Assembly (NCBI RefSeq): GCF_013033515.1
Contig: NZ_WQEG01000006.1
Span: forward strand, 287,862-351,861
Direction of reading: 5' to 3'
Length of the DNA: 64,000 nucleotides
DNA from: Ruegeria sp. HKCCA6707
GTDB taxonomy: Bacteria > Pseudomonadota > Alphaproteobacteria > Rhodobacterales > Rhodobacteraceae
Under the pieces are notes generated by a model, which worked only from the letters and a program-made list of their open reading frames with translations, made no database searches and had not been told where the DNA came from. Shown one piece after another: positions 8,096-17,064 of this stretch; the stretch's first letter is position 1, and each line of letters starts with the position of its first letter. The position numbers and the translations under genes were made by a program.

Positions 8096-8500
8096 TTCGT
8101 CTAGGATCGCAAGCGTTATGCCGGAGAAATAGATCAAGTTCGCTTCATCAATCGCGGTGTTCAATGCATTCGCGTCCTTAGCAAGTTGACGTGCTGCCGA
8201 CGCCTCTCTCCAATAGGTAAAGTAACGCTCGCCCTCGCTCACATGTATGCGATAGAGACCAACAGTCTTGTTTGGTACGATCTGAACGTAAGCGTCAGAA
8301 ATATTGCCAGCCTGCATAAACTCCAACATGTCGCTGGACAGGTCATCATCGCCAACGGCGGTGAAATAGGCGACCTCTGCCTGTGTCTAAATCTGAGCGA
8401 GATACCAAGCGGTGTTGAAGATATCTCCGGCAAAGACCAAGCGAAACGTCCTTGCGTCACCTGTCGGAGCGAATTCGGCCATGCACTCACCAATCGACAA
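8096..8500 (-). pseudogene. kdgK: kdgK remnant (2-keto-3-deoxygluconate kinase)
   Basis: Translation gives the pfkB-type N-terminus of KdgK (LSIGECMAEFAPTGD), followed by FAGDIFNTAWYLAQ, AYFTAVGDDDLSSDM and VGLYRIHVSEGERYF up to IYFSGITLAILDE. An in-frame TAG at 8387-8389 interrupts it after about 37 codons. Homology stops near 8096, so the ATP-binding and catalytic C-terminal half is gone. No proper start codon remains apart from TTG at 8500. It follows the KdgF-like cupin on the same strand by about 22 bases, so it was the last gene of the sugar-acid operon. An intact kinase elsewhere in the genome would be needed for this pathway. Confidence 0.8.
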
Positions 8501-8522
8501 AACGCGTTTCGGACCAGTACGG

Positions 8523-8834
8523 TCAGAGAAAATCGTCACGGCGCGGGGTGAAGGTGTCAATTAGAACGCCCGGCACAAGACAGACACAGCCGTGGGTCTG
8601 GTCGGAAGGGATCACGAAACTGTCACCTGGACCAACCTCGCGCTCTTCCTGGCCAAGCGTAAACCGAAATCGACCGCTTTCGACGTAAGTCGATTGTACA
8701 TGGGGATGGCTATGAAGGGCTCCAATAGCTCCCGACGCCGCAAACCTGAAAGCTACAACCATCAACTGATCATGATCCGACAAGACTTGCCGAGTCACAT
8801 CGGGCCCTGTTGAGACAATGGGATACTCAGACAT
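8523..8834 (-). CDS. kdgF: KdgF-like cupin (unsaturated uronate linearisation)
   Basis: A 103-residue single-domain cupin. The metal ligands are visible in HSHPHVQSTYVESG and in PSDQTHGCV, with the C-terminal motif VLIDTFTPRRDDFL. This pattern matches KdgF, which opens 4,5-unsaturated uronates from pectin or alginate to the linear keto sugar. ATG at 8834 has AAGGA upstream; the longer frame overlaps the SDR gene and is not used. It sits between an SDR reductase and a decayed kdgK, which agrees with the KdgF role. Other small cupins share the fold, so substrate is inferred. Confidence 0.75.
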   Translation of the reverse strand: MSEYPIVSTGPDVTRQVLSDHDQLMVVAFRFAASGAIGALHSHPHVQSTYVESGRFRFTLGQEEREVGPGDSFVIPSDQTHGCVCLVPGVLIDTFTPRRDDFL

Positions 8835-8851
8835 TATGTGATCCTTGTGTG

Positions 8852-9595
8852 TTACGAGAAAAGCATGCCGCCGTTGATGTCGATATTCGCACCGGTGATG
8901 AAAGCGCTGTCGTCGCAGGCAAGAAACAGGACAAGATTTGCCGTATCTTGAACATGACCTTGACGCTTGAGTGGGGCGTTTGCCTCGAAGCCGCGTCTCC
9001 CGGCGTCCGGTGTGTGAATATTGTGGAAATCTGTGTCGATCATGCCGGGGCAAAGCGCGTTAACGCGGATTTCTGGACCAACTTCCTTGGCTAGCCCTCG
9101 GGTCATGGTCATCACCGCACCCTTCGAGGCTGCGTAGGCGACGGCTCCCGGACCGCCTCCGTCGCGACCGGCTTGACTTGCCAGGTTCACGATCGCCCCG
9201 CTTTTCATGTGCGCCAGGCACGCCTGAGTCATAAGAAACGTACTGGTGACATTAAGGCGCATCACGGCCTCCCAATGCTCTAAAGACATCTCCGCGATGG
9301 TCTTGCGGGCAATGAGCCCGCCCGCATTGTTAACGAGGATATCGACGCCGCCAAAGGCTTCCACTGCCGCCTGAACAAGCGCATCCGCATCTACCTTGTT
9401 GTTCAAATCCCCCTGAACTGCGATTGCACGGCCACCTCGCGTCTTGATAGCCTCGACGGTCTCATCCGCTCCTTTGGAGCTTGAGAAGTAGTTGATAGCG
9501 ATACTTGCGCCTTCTGAGGCTAATTTCTCGGCGACGGCTCTGCCGATGTCGCGGCCCCCTCCTGTGACGATTGCGGTTTTTCCTTCGAGTTTCAT
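8852..9595 (-). CDS. Short-chain dehydrogenase/reductase of the sugar-acid cluster
   Basis: A 247-residue classical SDR: TGGGRDIG cofactor loop (residues 11-18), NNAG (about 91), catalytic Ser in NLASQAG (about 139), YxxxK as YAASK (about 153), and the C-terminal INGG motif. An Asn follows the second beta strand (IAINYFSSSKG), which suggests NADPH preference. In alginate and pectin pathways, SDRs of this class reduce DEH to KDG or act as KduD, so that is the likely role here. ATG at 9595 has an AAGGA site. It lies between the cupin and the HIBADH-type reductase. Confidence 0.85.
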   Translation of the reverse strand: MKLEGKTAIVTGGGRDIGRAVAEKLASEGASIAINYFSSSKGADETVEAIKTRGGRAIAVQGDLNNKVDADALVQAAVEAFGGVDILVNNAGGLIARKTIAEMSLEHWEAVMRLNVTSTFLMTQACLAHMKSGAIVNLASQAGRDGGGPGAVAYAASKGAVMTMTRGLAKEVGPEIRVNALCPGMIDTDFHNIHTPDAGRRGFEANAPLKRQGHVQDTANLVLFLACDDSAFITGANIDINGGMLFS

Positions 9596-9654
9596 TGAAA
9601 ATCCTTCAAAGCTGAAATCGGCGCGAAACAGAGTGGACAGTAGTCGTTGAACGC

Positions 9655-10533
9655 TTATCCGCCCTGCTGCACAAAAAGATCATAGATTTCAGGAACATTG
9701 CCATGACCCATGCCTGCCTCTAAAGCCGCAGCGAGGTTGGCGGCAGTACCTTCTGCGATCTCGACCCGGGTATTCATGTCTTGTGTCATCTGTACAAAAT
9801 ATCCGATGTCCTTGGCAGCATTCGCAATCGAAAAGCCAAGATCACTGACCCCATCGACAGCATAGTTCTTGCAAAACTGCATGAAGGGCGAATTGGACGG
9901 GCCCGCCGACATGATGTCGAACAGCTGCTGCACGTCAATTCCGGTGCGTTTGGCAACAGCGAAAGCCTGGCTCATCGCGCAAACGGTAGTCATGCCCATG
10001 AAGTTATTGATCAGCTTCGTCACGTGGCCTGACCCAAGCGCACCAAGGTAAAAGACGTTTTCGCCAAGCACGTCGAGCACGGGCTTCACCTTGACATAGG
10101 TGTCCATGTCACCTGCGGCCATGATATTAAGCAACCCGTCCTTGGCGTGTGCTGGCGTGCGCCCCAAAGGCGCATCAATCATTCCCGCCCCTTTTGCATC
10201 TAAATCCGCTCCGATCTTTTGGGTGGATGCCGGAATGGACGTGCCGAAATCAATGATGGTTGTCCCCGGCTTGATACCAGCAAGTATCCCTTCGTCGCCG
10301 TAGATCAAGCTTTCGACGACTTCCGAAGTCGTAACGCAGAGCATGACGATATCACTGGCTAGAGCGAGTTCTTTCGGCGTGCTGGCTTCCACCGCGCCCC
10401 GCGCAAGCGCAGGCTCTAGGGCGCTCCGCGTCCGCCCCATCACCACCAGGTCATACCCGTTGTTTTGCAAGCATTCGGCCATGTTGCCACCCATCAGGCC
10501 AAGGCCAATGAATCCAATTATCGGGTCTGTCAT
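9655..10533 (-). CDS. 3-hydroxyisobutyrate/tartronate-semialdehyde-type reductase
   Basis: A 292-residue beta-hydroxyacid dehydrogenase. The N-terminal Rossmann motif is GFIGLGLMGGNMAE, the substrate loop is IDAPLGRTPAHAKDG, and the catalytic Lys lies in GHVTKLINNF (about residue 171). Family members reduce small semialdehydes (HIBADH, GarR/GlxR); some reduce alginate-derived DEH. ATG at 10533 is preceded by GGAG at normal spacing. Having two reductases of unrelated folds in one operon suggests either two steps or two stereoisomeric substrates. Confidence 0.85.
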   Translation of the reverse strand: MTDPIIGFIGLGLMGGNMAECLQNNGYDLVVMGRTRSALEPALARGAVEASTPKELALASDIVMLCVTTSEVVESLIYGDEGILAGIKPGTTIIDFGTSIPASTQKIGADLDAKGAGMIDAPLGRTPAHAKDGLLNIMAAGDMDTYVKVKPVLDVLGENVFYLGALGSGHVTKLINNFMGMTTVCAMSQAFAVAKRTGIDVQQLFDIMSAGPSNSPFMQFCKNYAVDGVSDLGFSIANAAKDIGYFVQMTQDMNTRVEIAEGTAANLAAALEAGMGHGNVPEIYDLFVQQGG

Positions 10534-10552
10534 ATGTCGTTACTCCATGCTT

Positions 10553-10978
10553 TCATGTGGGCGTGTTATCGAATGCATCTGCGCCCGCTTGCGCCACCTC
10601 GAGATCCTGCGCGGGCGATCCGGAACTCACGCCGATGCCGCCAACGACAACGCCGCCTGACATGACCGGCAAGCCGCCCGCAACAGCAACCATGCGCCCG
10701 CCCAGAGCGGAGGAGATTCCGTGCGCAGGCATGCCAGGCTGATTTACTTCTCCCAAGACATCTGTGCCTTTCCGGATCCCAGTCGCGGTAAAACTTTTGT
10801 CGATGGCCAGTTGAATGCTGGTAATCTTGCCACCGTCCATACGCTCAAAAGCGATTAGATTGCCGCTTTCATCGGTCACCGCGATGCACATCGGCACACC
10901 GATCTGACGTGCTTTGGCGCGTGCGCCTGCGATCAGCCTCTCAGCATCGGTGATATCCAGTCTCTTAATCGTCAACAT
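10553..10978 (-). CDS. GlcG/HbpS family protein
   Basis: A 141-residue protein of the GlcG/HbpS (PF03928-type) family: IGVPMCIAVTDESGNLIAFERMDG near the N-terminus, then KSFTATG and GGLPVMSGGVVVGGIGVSSG. These proteins bind haem or small ligands and often accompany glycolate, propanediol or sugar-acid operons; their biochemical role is unsettled. I use ATG at 10978; a GTG nine bases upstream is in frame. It lies 20 bases after dctM. Confidence 0.82.
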   Translation of the reverse strand: MLTIKRLDITDAERLIAGARAKARQIGVPMCIAVTDESGNLIAFERMDGGKITSIQLAIDKSFTATGIRKGTDVLGEVNQPGMPAHGISSALGGRMVAVAGGLPVMSGGVVVGGIGVSSGSPAQDLEVAQAGADAFDNTPT

Positions 10979-10997
10979 GTGCTGCACGTTCCGCTGA

Positions 10998-12284
10998 TCA
11001 TTGGGAGATTATTAGGTTTGGCAACGTCAGGGAAATCGCCGGTATGAAGGTGATCAGCATGAGCGCTGCAAAGATTGCGAGGTAAAACGGCCATATCGTT
11101 CTTACGGCTTTCTCCATTGGTAGCTTACCAACAGCGCAACCTACAAAAAGGCAGGTGCCCACAGGCGGCGTGCACAGGCCCAGGCCGAGGTTGACCAACA
11201 GGATCATGCCAAATTGCACCGGATCGATCCCCAACATGTTCATAACCGGCAGAAAGATCGGTGTGCAGATCAGGATCAGCGCTGCCATATCCATGATCAT
11301 TCCAAGAAGCAGCAAAACTGCATTGATCATGAGCAGGATGAGGATCGGATTTTCGGTTATACCCAGCAGGAATTCGACCGTCTTGGTGGGCACGCGGTTG
11401 TAGGTCAGCATGTAGGCGAATGCACCCGCACAAGCGATCAGGATCATGACCATCGAAGTTGTGCGCACTGAAGATATCACAGCCTCCTTGAACCCCTCCC
11501 AGCTAAGACTGCGATAGACGATAAGTGTCACGATGAAGGCATACATTGCCCCAAAGGCACCGGACTCGGTCACGGTAAAAACTCCAGACAAAACCCCGCC
11601 AACGATGATCACCGCCGTCAGCAATCCGGGGATCGAACCGACAAAGGCAATGGCCAGTGCTGTCCAGCCGGGAAATTGCTCGGCCTGATAGCCGCGTTTA
11701 ACCGCCACAACATAGGCTGCAATCGCAAGGCAGCAGCACATCAGCACGCCTGGCACCACACCCGCCAGAAAAAGCTTAGAGATCGACACCGCGCCACCAG
11801 TAGCCAGTGCAAAGATAATCATGTTGTGGCTGGGTGGAATGATGATCCCGGCGATGGAGGAGGTCACCGTGACGTTGACCGCGTAGTCAGCATCATACCC
11901 TTTGTCTTTCATTACCGGGACAAGGATTGATCCAAGTGCCGAGATGTCCGCGATGGCCGATCCAGAGATCCCACCAAACAGCATGGACGAGAACACATTG
12001 ACGATCCCCAGACCTCCACGCACAGCACCAACCGCTGCCTGCGCGAATTTGACCAATCGCATGGCGATCCCGCCATGAAACATAAGCTCGCCCGCGAAGA
12101 TGAAGAACGGGATCGCCATCAGCGAAAAGACGTTGACCCCCGAAACGATCCTTTGAAACCCGACAAAAAGCGGCAGGCCTTCGTACCAGAACGCCGCCAA
12201 AGCCGAGATGCCCAGGGCAAAGGCTACCGGTGTACCGATTATGACGCAAAGGGCAAAGACCCCAAGAAGAAGCATCAGTCCCAT
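10998..12284 (-). CDS. dctM: TRAP transporter large permease DctM
   Basis: A 428-residue, strongly hydrophobic protein of about 12 helices. The DctM-typical segments are ALGISALAAFWYEG, FSSMLFGGISGSAIADISALG, IIPPSHNMIIFAL and LGLGLCTPPVGTCLFVGCAVG. It is the Na+-driven transport subunit. It starts two bases after the dctQ stop, as is usual for TRAP operons. The substrate is probably a uronate or related sugar acid, from its operon. Confidence 0.95.
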   Translation of the reverse strand: MGLMLLLGVFALCVIIGTPVAFALGISALAAFWYEGLPLFVGFQRIVSGVNVFSLMAIPFFIFAGELMFHGGIAMRLVKFAQAAVGAVRGGLGIVNVFSSMLFGGISGSAIADISALGSILVPVMKDKGYDADYAVNVTVTSSIAGIIIPPSHNMIIFALATGGAVSISKLFLAGVVPGVLMCCCLAIAAYVVAVKRGYQAEQFPGWTALAIAFVGSIPGLLTAVIIVGGVLSGVFTVTESGAFGAMYAFIVTLIVYRSLSWEGFKEAVISSVRTTSMVMILIACAGAFAYMLTYNRVPTKTVEFLLGITENPILILLMINAVLLLLGMIMDMAALILICTPIFLPVMNMLGIDPVQFGMILLVNLGLGLCTPPVGTCLFVGCAVGKLPMEKAVRTIWPFYLAIFAALMLITFIPAISLTLPNLIISQ

Positions 12285-12286
12285 GA

Positions 12287-12820
12287 TTAGCCCTGATCTA
12301 TGTTGTCTTGGCGCTCATCCCTGCCGAGAACTAGGCGGATGAGGTGACCAACGGAAAAGAGAAATAAAAGCGCGCCGCAAATCGTTAACGGCAGTGAGCG
12401 CAGACCTTCCGACCACTGGATCAAGGGTATGAGTGTGTTCCATTTGAACTTGGTCAACTCGATCCCGTACCAGAACATCATTGCACCAAACCCGGCCATC
12501 AGAACGTCCGATACTATGACACAGAGCGTGCGCACCGGCGTCGGGACGATGTTGCGAAAAATCACCACAGAAAGGTGCGTGTGATTATGCACCCCGGCGG
12601 CTGCACCCAAAAACGCAATAACCATGACCAGAAGTAGCGAGACTTGCTCGACCCACGTGGGCGTGTTGTTCAGCACATAACGTCCAAAGACCAGCCATGC
12701 GAATATCGCGGTCATGCAAACAAGAGCGATCCCCGCGATTAAAACACAAGCTCGCGAAAGAAAATCGAAGGCTCTGTCCATTGGTCGCAAAAACGCCGGT
12801 GCTTTTTTGTACTCGTTCAT
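12287..12820 (-). CDS. dctQ: TRAP transporter small permease DctQ
   Basis: A 177-residue protein with four hydrophobic helices and the DctQ signature around TWVEQVSLLLVMVIAFLGAA and HLSVVIF. ATG at 12820 has a G-rich ribosome site (AGGGGGG); an in-frame start 36 bases upstream is less likely. It forms the membrane complex with DctM and lies 76 bases after dctP. Confidence 0.93.
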   Translation of the reverse strand: MNEYKKAPAFLRPMDRAFDFLSRACVLIAGIALVCMTAIFAWLVFGRYVLNNTPTWVEQVSLLLVMVIAFLGAAAGVHNHTHLSVVIFRNIVPTPVRTLCVIVSDVLMAGFGAMMFWYGIELTKFKWNTLIPLIQWSEGLRSLPLTICGALLFLFSVGHLIRLVLGRDERQDNIDQG

Positions 12821-12896
12821 GTGCCCCCCTTTTTGGATAAAACGCCCGGCTACCATTCTGGGAGCCGGACGCTCGTTTTTGTCTGATCAGACGAGC

Positions 12897-13871
12897 TTAT
12901 TCGGTGGCTTTCGCCATATCGACCAAGGCCTGCATGTCGGGGTTTGCCGCCAGGTAATCGGCATAGACCGTATCCATTGCCGCTTGGAACGGCGCTTTGT
13001 CAGCGATTTCGTTTACGGCGATCCCGGCGGCTTCCACGTCCTTGCGCGCCTGCTCGGAGCCGATAGCCCAGAGTTCGCGCTGAACAAGTGCTGCTTCTTG
13101 CGCAGCACTGCGGACGGCCGACTGCATTTCAGGGCTCAAAGCGTTAAATTTAGAGGTGTTCACGCAAATGCACTCGGGAATGATAAGGTGCTCGGACAGC
13201 GAATAGTGAGTGGTCACTTCGTAGTGGCCAACGTTCTTGAACGAGGGGAAGTTGTTTTCAGCACCGTCCACAACACCGGTCTTCAACGCTTGCTGAACTT
13301 CGGCAAATGCCATTGGTGACGGGTTGCCGCCCATGGCCGAAATCATCGATGTATAAAGATCATTGTTCATCACACGGATCTTCAAGCCTTCAACATCTGT
13401 CGGTGTGTTGATCGGCTTCTGGCTGTAGAACGAACGCGCGCCCGCATCAAACCAGGCAAGAGGTAGCACGCCCGCTTCGCCCATCGCGGCTGCAACGGTT
13501 TGACCCGCTTCACCTTCCATGACACGGAACATGTGCGGCACGCTCTTGAAGATAAACGGCAAGGACACCAGGTTCGCCTCTTTAACCATGGGTCCAATGG
13601 GCCCAAGGTTAAAGTTGCCTACCTCGATGGCACCGATGCGCACTTGCTCCAACGCATCGGGTTGCGACCCCAGAACACCGCCATGGAAGACGTCAATAGT
13701 GATCTCGCCATCCGTGGCCGTATCGACCAGCTCAGCGAATTTATCCATGGCCGCGGTGTTCGGGTGGCCGTCGTTGTGAATGTTCCAGGCACGCCAGCTC
13801 TCGGCGGACGCAGAAGTTGCGATGAGAGCAACCGCGCTGGCAGCTGCAAATAGCGATTTCGTAAAAGTCAT
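12897..13871 (-). CDS. dctP: TRAP transporter solute-binding protein DctP
   Basis: A 324-residue periplasmic protein with a signal peptide (FAAASAVALIATSASA, cleaved before ESWRAW). The conserved Arg that binds the substrate carboxylate lies in GLKIRVMNN. The typical VDGAENNFPSF segment is present. GGGGAGGAG precedes ATG at 13871. It is the first gene of the operon and faces the GntR regulator across a 273-base control region. Confidence 0.95.
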   Translation of the reverse strand: MTFTKSLFAAASAVALIATSASAESWRAWNIHNDGHPNTAAMDKFAELVDTATDGEITIDVFHGGVLGSQPDALEQVRIGAIEVGNFNLGPIGPMVKEANLVSLPFIFKSVPHMFRVMEGEAGQTVAAAMGEAGVLPLAWFDAGARSFYSQKPINTPTDVEGLKIRVMNNDLYTSMISAMGGNPSPMAFAEVQQALKTGVVDGAENNFPSFKNVGHYEVTTHYSLSEHLIIPECICVNTSKFNALSPEMQSAVRSAAQEAALVQRELWAIGSEQARKDVEAAGIAVNEIADKAPFQAAMDTVYADYLAANPDMQALVDMAKATE

Positions 13872-13989
13872 GGGTTCTCCTCCCCGTTGAATTTTGGACA
13901 GGACCTGGCTTTTCAAAGTTAGGGAGGTCGGTAGAAGCATGGCCTCCTGCTTCCTCCCAGAGCCGGAATCACTGTCCCTATATCGAGTA

Positions 13990-14029
13990 CTAGTATCCAA
14001 GTTTTGTCAATACTTGTCACCTAGTATCC
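13990..14029. promoter_or_regulatory. Direct repeat CTAGTATCC in the dctP-gntR control region
   Basis: CTAGTATCC occurs at 13990-13998 and again at 14021-14029. The start-to-start distance of 31 bases is close to three helical turns, so both copies face the same side of the DNA. The left copy lies inside the palindrome TACTAGTA (13988-13995). They sit between the divergent dctP and GntR genes, so they are a good candidate operator for the adjacent regulator. Confidence 0.5.
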
Positions 14030-14144
14030 CAGATAGCTTGACACAGCGCCTCTTAAGACTTTTCATAGGGGTAAAGATCAGTTCCGATTTGGGCTCTTTG
14101 AAAGAAGGTCTATATTGGAACAGTTTCAAGTGTTTAGAGGTGTT

Positions 14145-14861
14145 ATGGCGGGCCTCAACTTGCCGATGCCATTGGGAAGCGAGATAGAATTCGTGGAAGA
14201 TATAGTCAGACGAACCACAACTGATGCGGTTTATGAAAAACTGCATGACGAAATAATCTCGCTTGAAATTCTTCCCGGTACAAAGCTGTCGGAGTCCGAA
14301 GTCGCGCGCCGATTTGGCGTCTCGCGTCAACCCGTCAGGAATGCGTTCACACGACTTGGCAATGACGATCTGTTGTTGATCAGGCCGCAAAAAGCAACCG
14401 AAGTCCGCGGATTTTCGATGGAGAGGGTGGAACTCGCCAGATTGGTGCGCCTGGCCGTTGAATTGGAGATCGTTTACCGCGCGGTCGGCGTTTGGGATGC
14501 ATCATGCCAAGCTCAATTGGCCTACAACATACGCTTGCAGGAACAGGCTATCGAGAGTGGTGATCTGACGACATTCCACGCGCTGGACTATGATTTTCAC
14601 AAGTTGATTTACGTTCTCAGCGGTAATCCTACGGCCTTCGAAGTCATGCTTGAATGCAAACAAAAGGTGGATCGACTCTGCCTCTTGAGCCTCGAAAAAT
14701 CCAGCGAAGCCACGTCGATTTTGGCAGACCATCGCGCGATCGCTGAGAGCTTAGCATCGAGAGATCTTGACGCAGCGCAGGCCGCGATCCGGGCGCATCT
14801 GTCGCGACTAGATGAAACGATTGAGTTTATTCATGAGACTCATCCGAACTTTTTCGAATGA
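14145..14861 (+). CDS. GntR/FCD family regulator of the sugar-acid cluster
   Basis: A 238-residue regulator. The N-terminal winged helix has LSESEVARRFGVSRQPVRNA, and an all-helical FCD effector domain follows with metal-type ligands in DYDFHKLIY and DHRAIAESL. ATG at 14145 is preceded by AGAGG. It is transcribed divergently from the TRAP operon, the usual position of a local repressor that responds to the transported acid or a catabolite. Confidence 0.88.
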   Translation: MAGLNLPMPLGSEIEFVEDIVRRTTTDAVYEKLHDEIISLEILPGTKLSESEVARRFGVSRQPVRNAFTRLGNDDLLLIRPQKATEVRGFSMERVELARLVRLAVELEIVYRAVGVWDASCQAQLAYNIRLQEQAIESGDLTTFHALDYDFHKLIYVLSGNPTAFEVMLECKQKVDRLCLLSLEKSSEATSILADHRAIAESLASRDLDAAQAAIRAHLSRLDETIEFIHETHPNFFE

Positions 14862-14952
14862 TTGGTTTTTGAGGGTTCACTGACACCACGCCCTTTGGCA
14901 GATGCAACGCAGTATCTTGTCGTACTTTGCCTGCCAATTATAGCGACATGGC

Positions 14953-15267
14953 CTACGACTGCTTTGTCCGCTTTGCCGTCATTCGAGCCACTCGAATCAA
15001 CTGAATCCGCCGGATACCTGGTACCACTCGGGCCTGACATTGACCGCCAGCTCGAGTCTTCGCGCCGCATGCTGAGCGCTCGGACTTAGGTAAAGGCTCA
15101 CCGTTATCATTCAGGCCTAGTTCCACCAACCGCTTGCCGATTACACCAGAACAATGCGAGCAGTCCCTTCGGTAGTCTCTGTGTTTGTGAGCTTCCGCAG
15201 GGCACGGCCTCCAACGTGACTGAATTGTCAACCAATTTAAAGGATCGATCTGAATGTGCGAACGCAT
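14953..15267 (-). pseudogene. Remnant of a small HGG-type Cys motif protein
   Basis: The frame contains GEPLPKSERSACGAKTRAGG followed by QCQARVVPG. This matches the N-terminal part of the small HGGxSTG-type proteins often carried by phages and islands. The His-Gly-Gly motif that should follow is absent; the frame instead runs into IRRIQLIRVARM. No good start is seen. I take it as a truncated relic, marking this stretch as a scar of mobile DNA. Confidence 0.4.
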
Positions 15268-15771
15268 CTAAACTTCCAGCCTTGTGGGTCGCGCCATCAG
15301 AAAACACCAACATTTCTTAATTTAGTTGGCAAACCCCATTACGGGCGCGAGGCGACACCAGTTGTTCTGAACGAGACTTCTGCCACCTCTGTGTTGTTGT
15401 CTGAGGCAGTCGAGATTTATCTTACACAGTAAGGGCCGATCTCTACATTCACACCAACGGCAACCGGCCATATGTGATTCTTTGAACTGAGGTTCCGGCG
15501 CTTGAGCTTTTTTCGGTCTTGGACAGATCTGGTCGCTGTAGAACAGGGCACGGCTTTCGACTATGTAGATAATCTTCCCACAAGGGTTTTCGCACCGGCT
15601 TAAGCCTCCAATACCCATCGAAAATGGCCGTTTGGATCAAAGGCTCTTTACACAGCCGTTCCTCCCGCGACAACATGCAAGAAATAAGTGAATTCGAATA
15701 TCGGGATAAGTTTTCCCGGTGCGCTCGTGATGAATAGCGCCTCGGATAGTTGGCATTGTAAGGGGGAGATT
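15268..15771. other. Intergenic stretch upstream of the DUF3300 gene
   Basis: About 500 bases with no gene I can support. Minus-strand open frames here (15322-15618 and 15449-15922) are Arg/Cys/Pro-rich with no start signal; the second runs into the DUF3300 gene on the other strand. The stretch probably holds old mobile DNA and the DUF3300 promoter. Confidence 0.4.
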
Positions 15772-17061
15772 GTGGTCCGTATATTTCGTTGGATAATACC
15801 CGCGGTTTTGGTTTTTGCACCAACACTTGCGGGGGCACAAACTGAACAGGAGGGTACTGTTGACCCAGTCTCAGACGACGACCTTCTGACTCAGGCCGAG
15901 CTGGAAAATCTTGTCGCCCCAATTGCCTTGTTTCCCGATACGCTTTTGATTCAGATCCTTGTTGCAGCGACCAGCCCGATGGAGGTGATCAAAAGCGATC
16001 GATTGCTTACCAGTCTTGACGGTGAAGAGCCTGAGATCATCCAAGCTGCTGTTGAGGCTGAAGAATGGGACGAAAGCGTAGAGGTTCTGGCCGTCGCTTT
16101 CCCCGAAGTGATTGAGGATATGGCTGCTCACATCGAATGGACTGAGACGATGGGCGACGCGATGCTTGCCCAAAGCGACGACGTGATGGCTGCCGTCCAG
16201 ACGATGCGAACCCAGGCGATCAACAATGGGGCTCTGGTTTCCGGAGACGAACAGGTCGTAGAAGTCACGCAGGACGAAGATGTCATTATTCAACCCGCCG
16301 ATCCCGAAGTTGTCTATGTCCCGCAGTACGACCCTCAGGTCGTTTACGCAGACAACAATAGCAACCTTGTAGGCGATGCTATCGTCACCGGTGCAGTAGC
16401 GTTCGGAACCTTTGCCGTGATTGACGCCATTTTCGATGATGATGACGATTGGAATGATTACTGGGGATGCCGGAATTGCGGTGGATGGGGAGGAGGCCCG
16501 ATTTACCGAAACCCAAATATTGATCTGGACGTTGATCGCAACGTGAATATCGACAGAGACGTCAATATCGGGAGCGGAAACAATATCGGCAATGGGAACA
16601 TCAATCGCTCCAATACAGGCTGGACGCCGGATGATAGAAAGAAAGATCAGGCGCGGGACAAGATTAGTTCCAGAAAAGACGATGGTGGCAAAACCAAGCT
16701 GCCGATAAATAAAAGTGACAGCAACGCGGACGCGTTACGGAGCAAGCTGTCCCAGACATCTGGAGCGCCGGATATTTCGCGACCTGGTTCACAAGCCAAA
16801 ACCGAAGCAGTTCGAAAAACCATGAAGGATGGAGGCAAGCCCAAGGTAAACAGGCCGACGCCAAGCAAAGCGGTGAAAGATCCGGCCAAAAAACCAGCAG
16901 TTAAGAAACCTTCGGCGGCCAAGTCCCCCGTCAACAAGGCCTCTAAACCCAAGGCGGTAAAAAAGCCCAAGGCGACCCAGAAGAAATCCAGCGGGCAAAA
17001 GGCACGCAAAGCTTCGCAACGGGGTAAGGCCAGCGGTAAAAAAGCCAAGCGGAGGGGATAA
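15772..17061 (+). CDS. DUF3300 family exported protein
   Basis: A 429-residue protein with a signal peptide (RIFRWIIPAVLVFAPTLAGA). The DUF3300 core runs about residues 35-230: ELENLVAPIALFPDTLLIQI, SPMEVIKSDR, TMRTQAINNGAL, then VVYVPQYDPQVVY. After an acidic patch (DDDDDW) and a CxxC segment (WGCRNCGG) comes a low-complexity Asn/Asp repeat (DVDRNVNIDRDVNIG). The C-terminal ~130 residues are Lys/Pro/Ala-rich and strongly basic. I chose GTG at 15772 because a G-rich ribosome site sits just before it and it gives a clean signal peptide; an ATG at 15730 is the alternative. Function unknown; it is paired with DUF2950 as is common. Confidence 0.85.
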   Translation: MVRIFRWIIPAVLVFAPTLAGAQTEQEGTVDPVSDDDLLTQAELENLVAPIALFPDTLLIQILVAATSPMEVIKSDRLLTSLDGEEPEIIQAAVEAEEWDESVEVLAVAFPEVIEDMAAHIEWTETMGDAMLAQSDDVMAAVQTMRTQAINNGALVSGDEQVVEVTQDEDVIIQPADPEVVYVPQYDPQVVYADNNSNLVGDAIVTGAVAFGTFAVIDAIFDDDDDWNDYWGCRNCGGWGGGPIYRNPNIDLDVDRNVNIDRDVNIGSGNNIGNGNINRSNTGWTPDDRKKDQARDKISSRKDDGGKTKLPINKSDSNADALRSKLSQTSGAPDISRPGSQAKTEAVRKTMKDGGKPKVNRPTPSKAVKDPAKKPAVKKPSAAKSPVNKASKPKAVKKPKATQKKSSGQKARKASQRGKASGKKAKRRG

Positions 17062-17064
17062 GAG

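Noticed and set aside
15449..15922. 157-codon minus-strand frame upstream of and inside DUF3300
   Set aside because: It overlaps the well-supported DUF3300 gene on the other strand and has no start signal.
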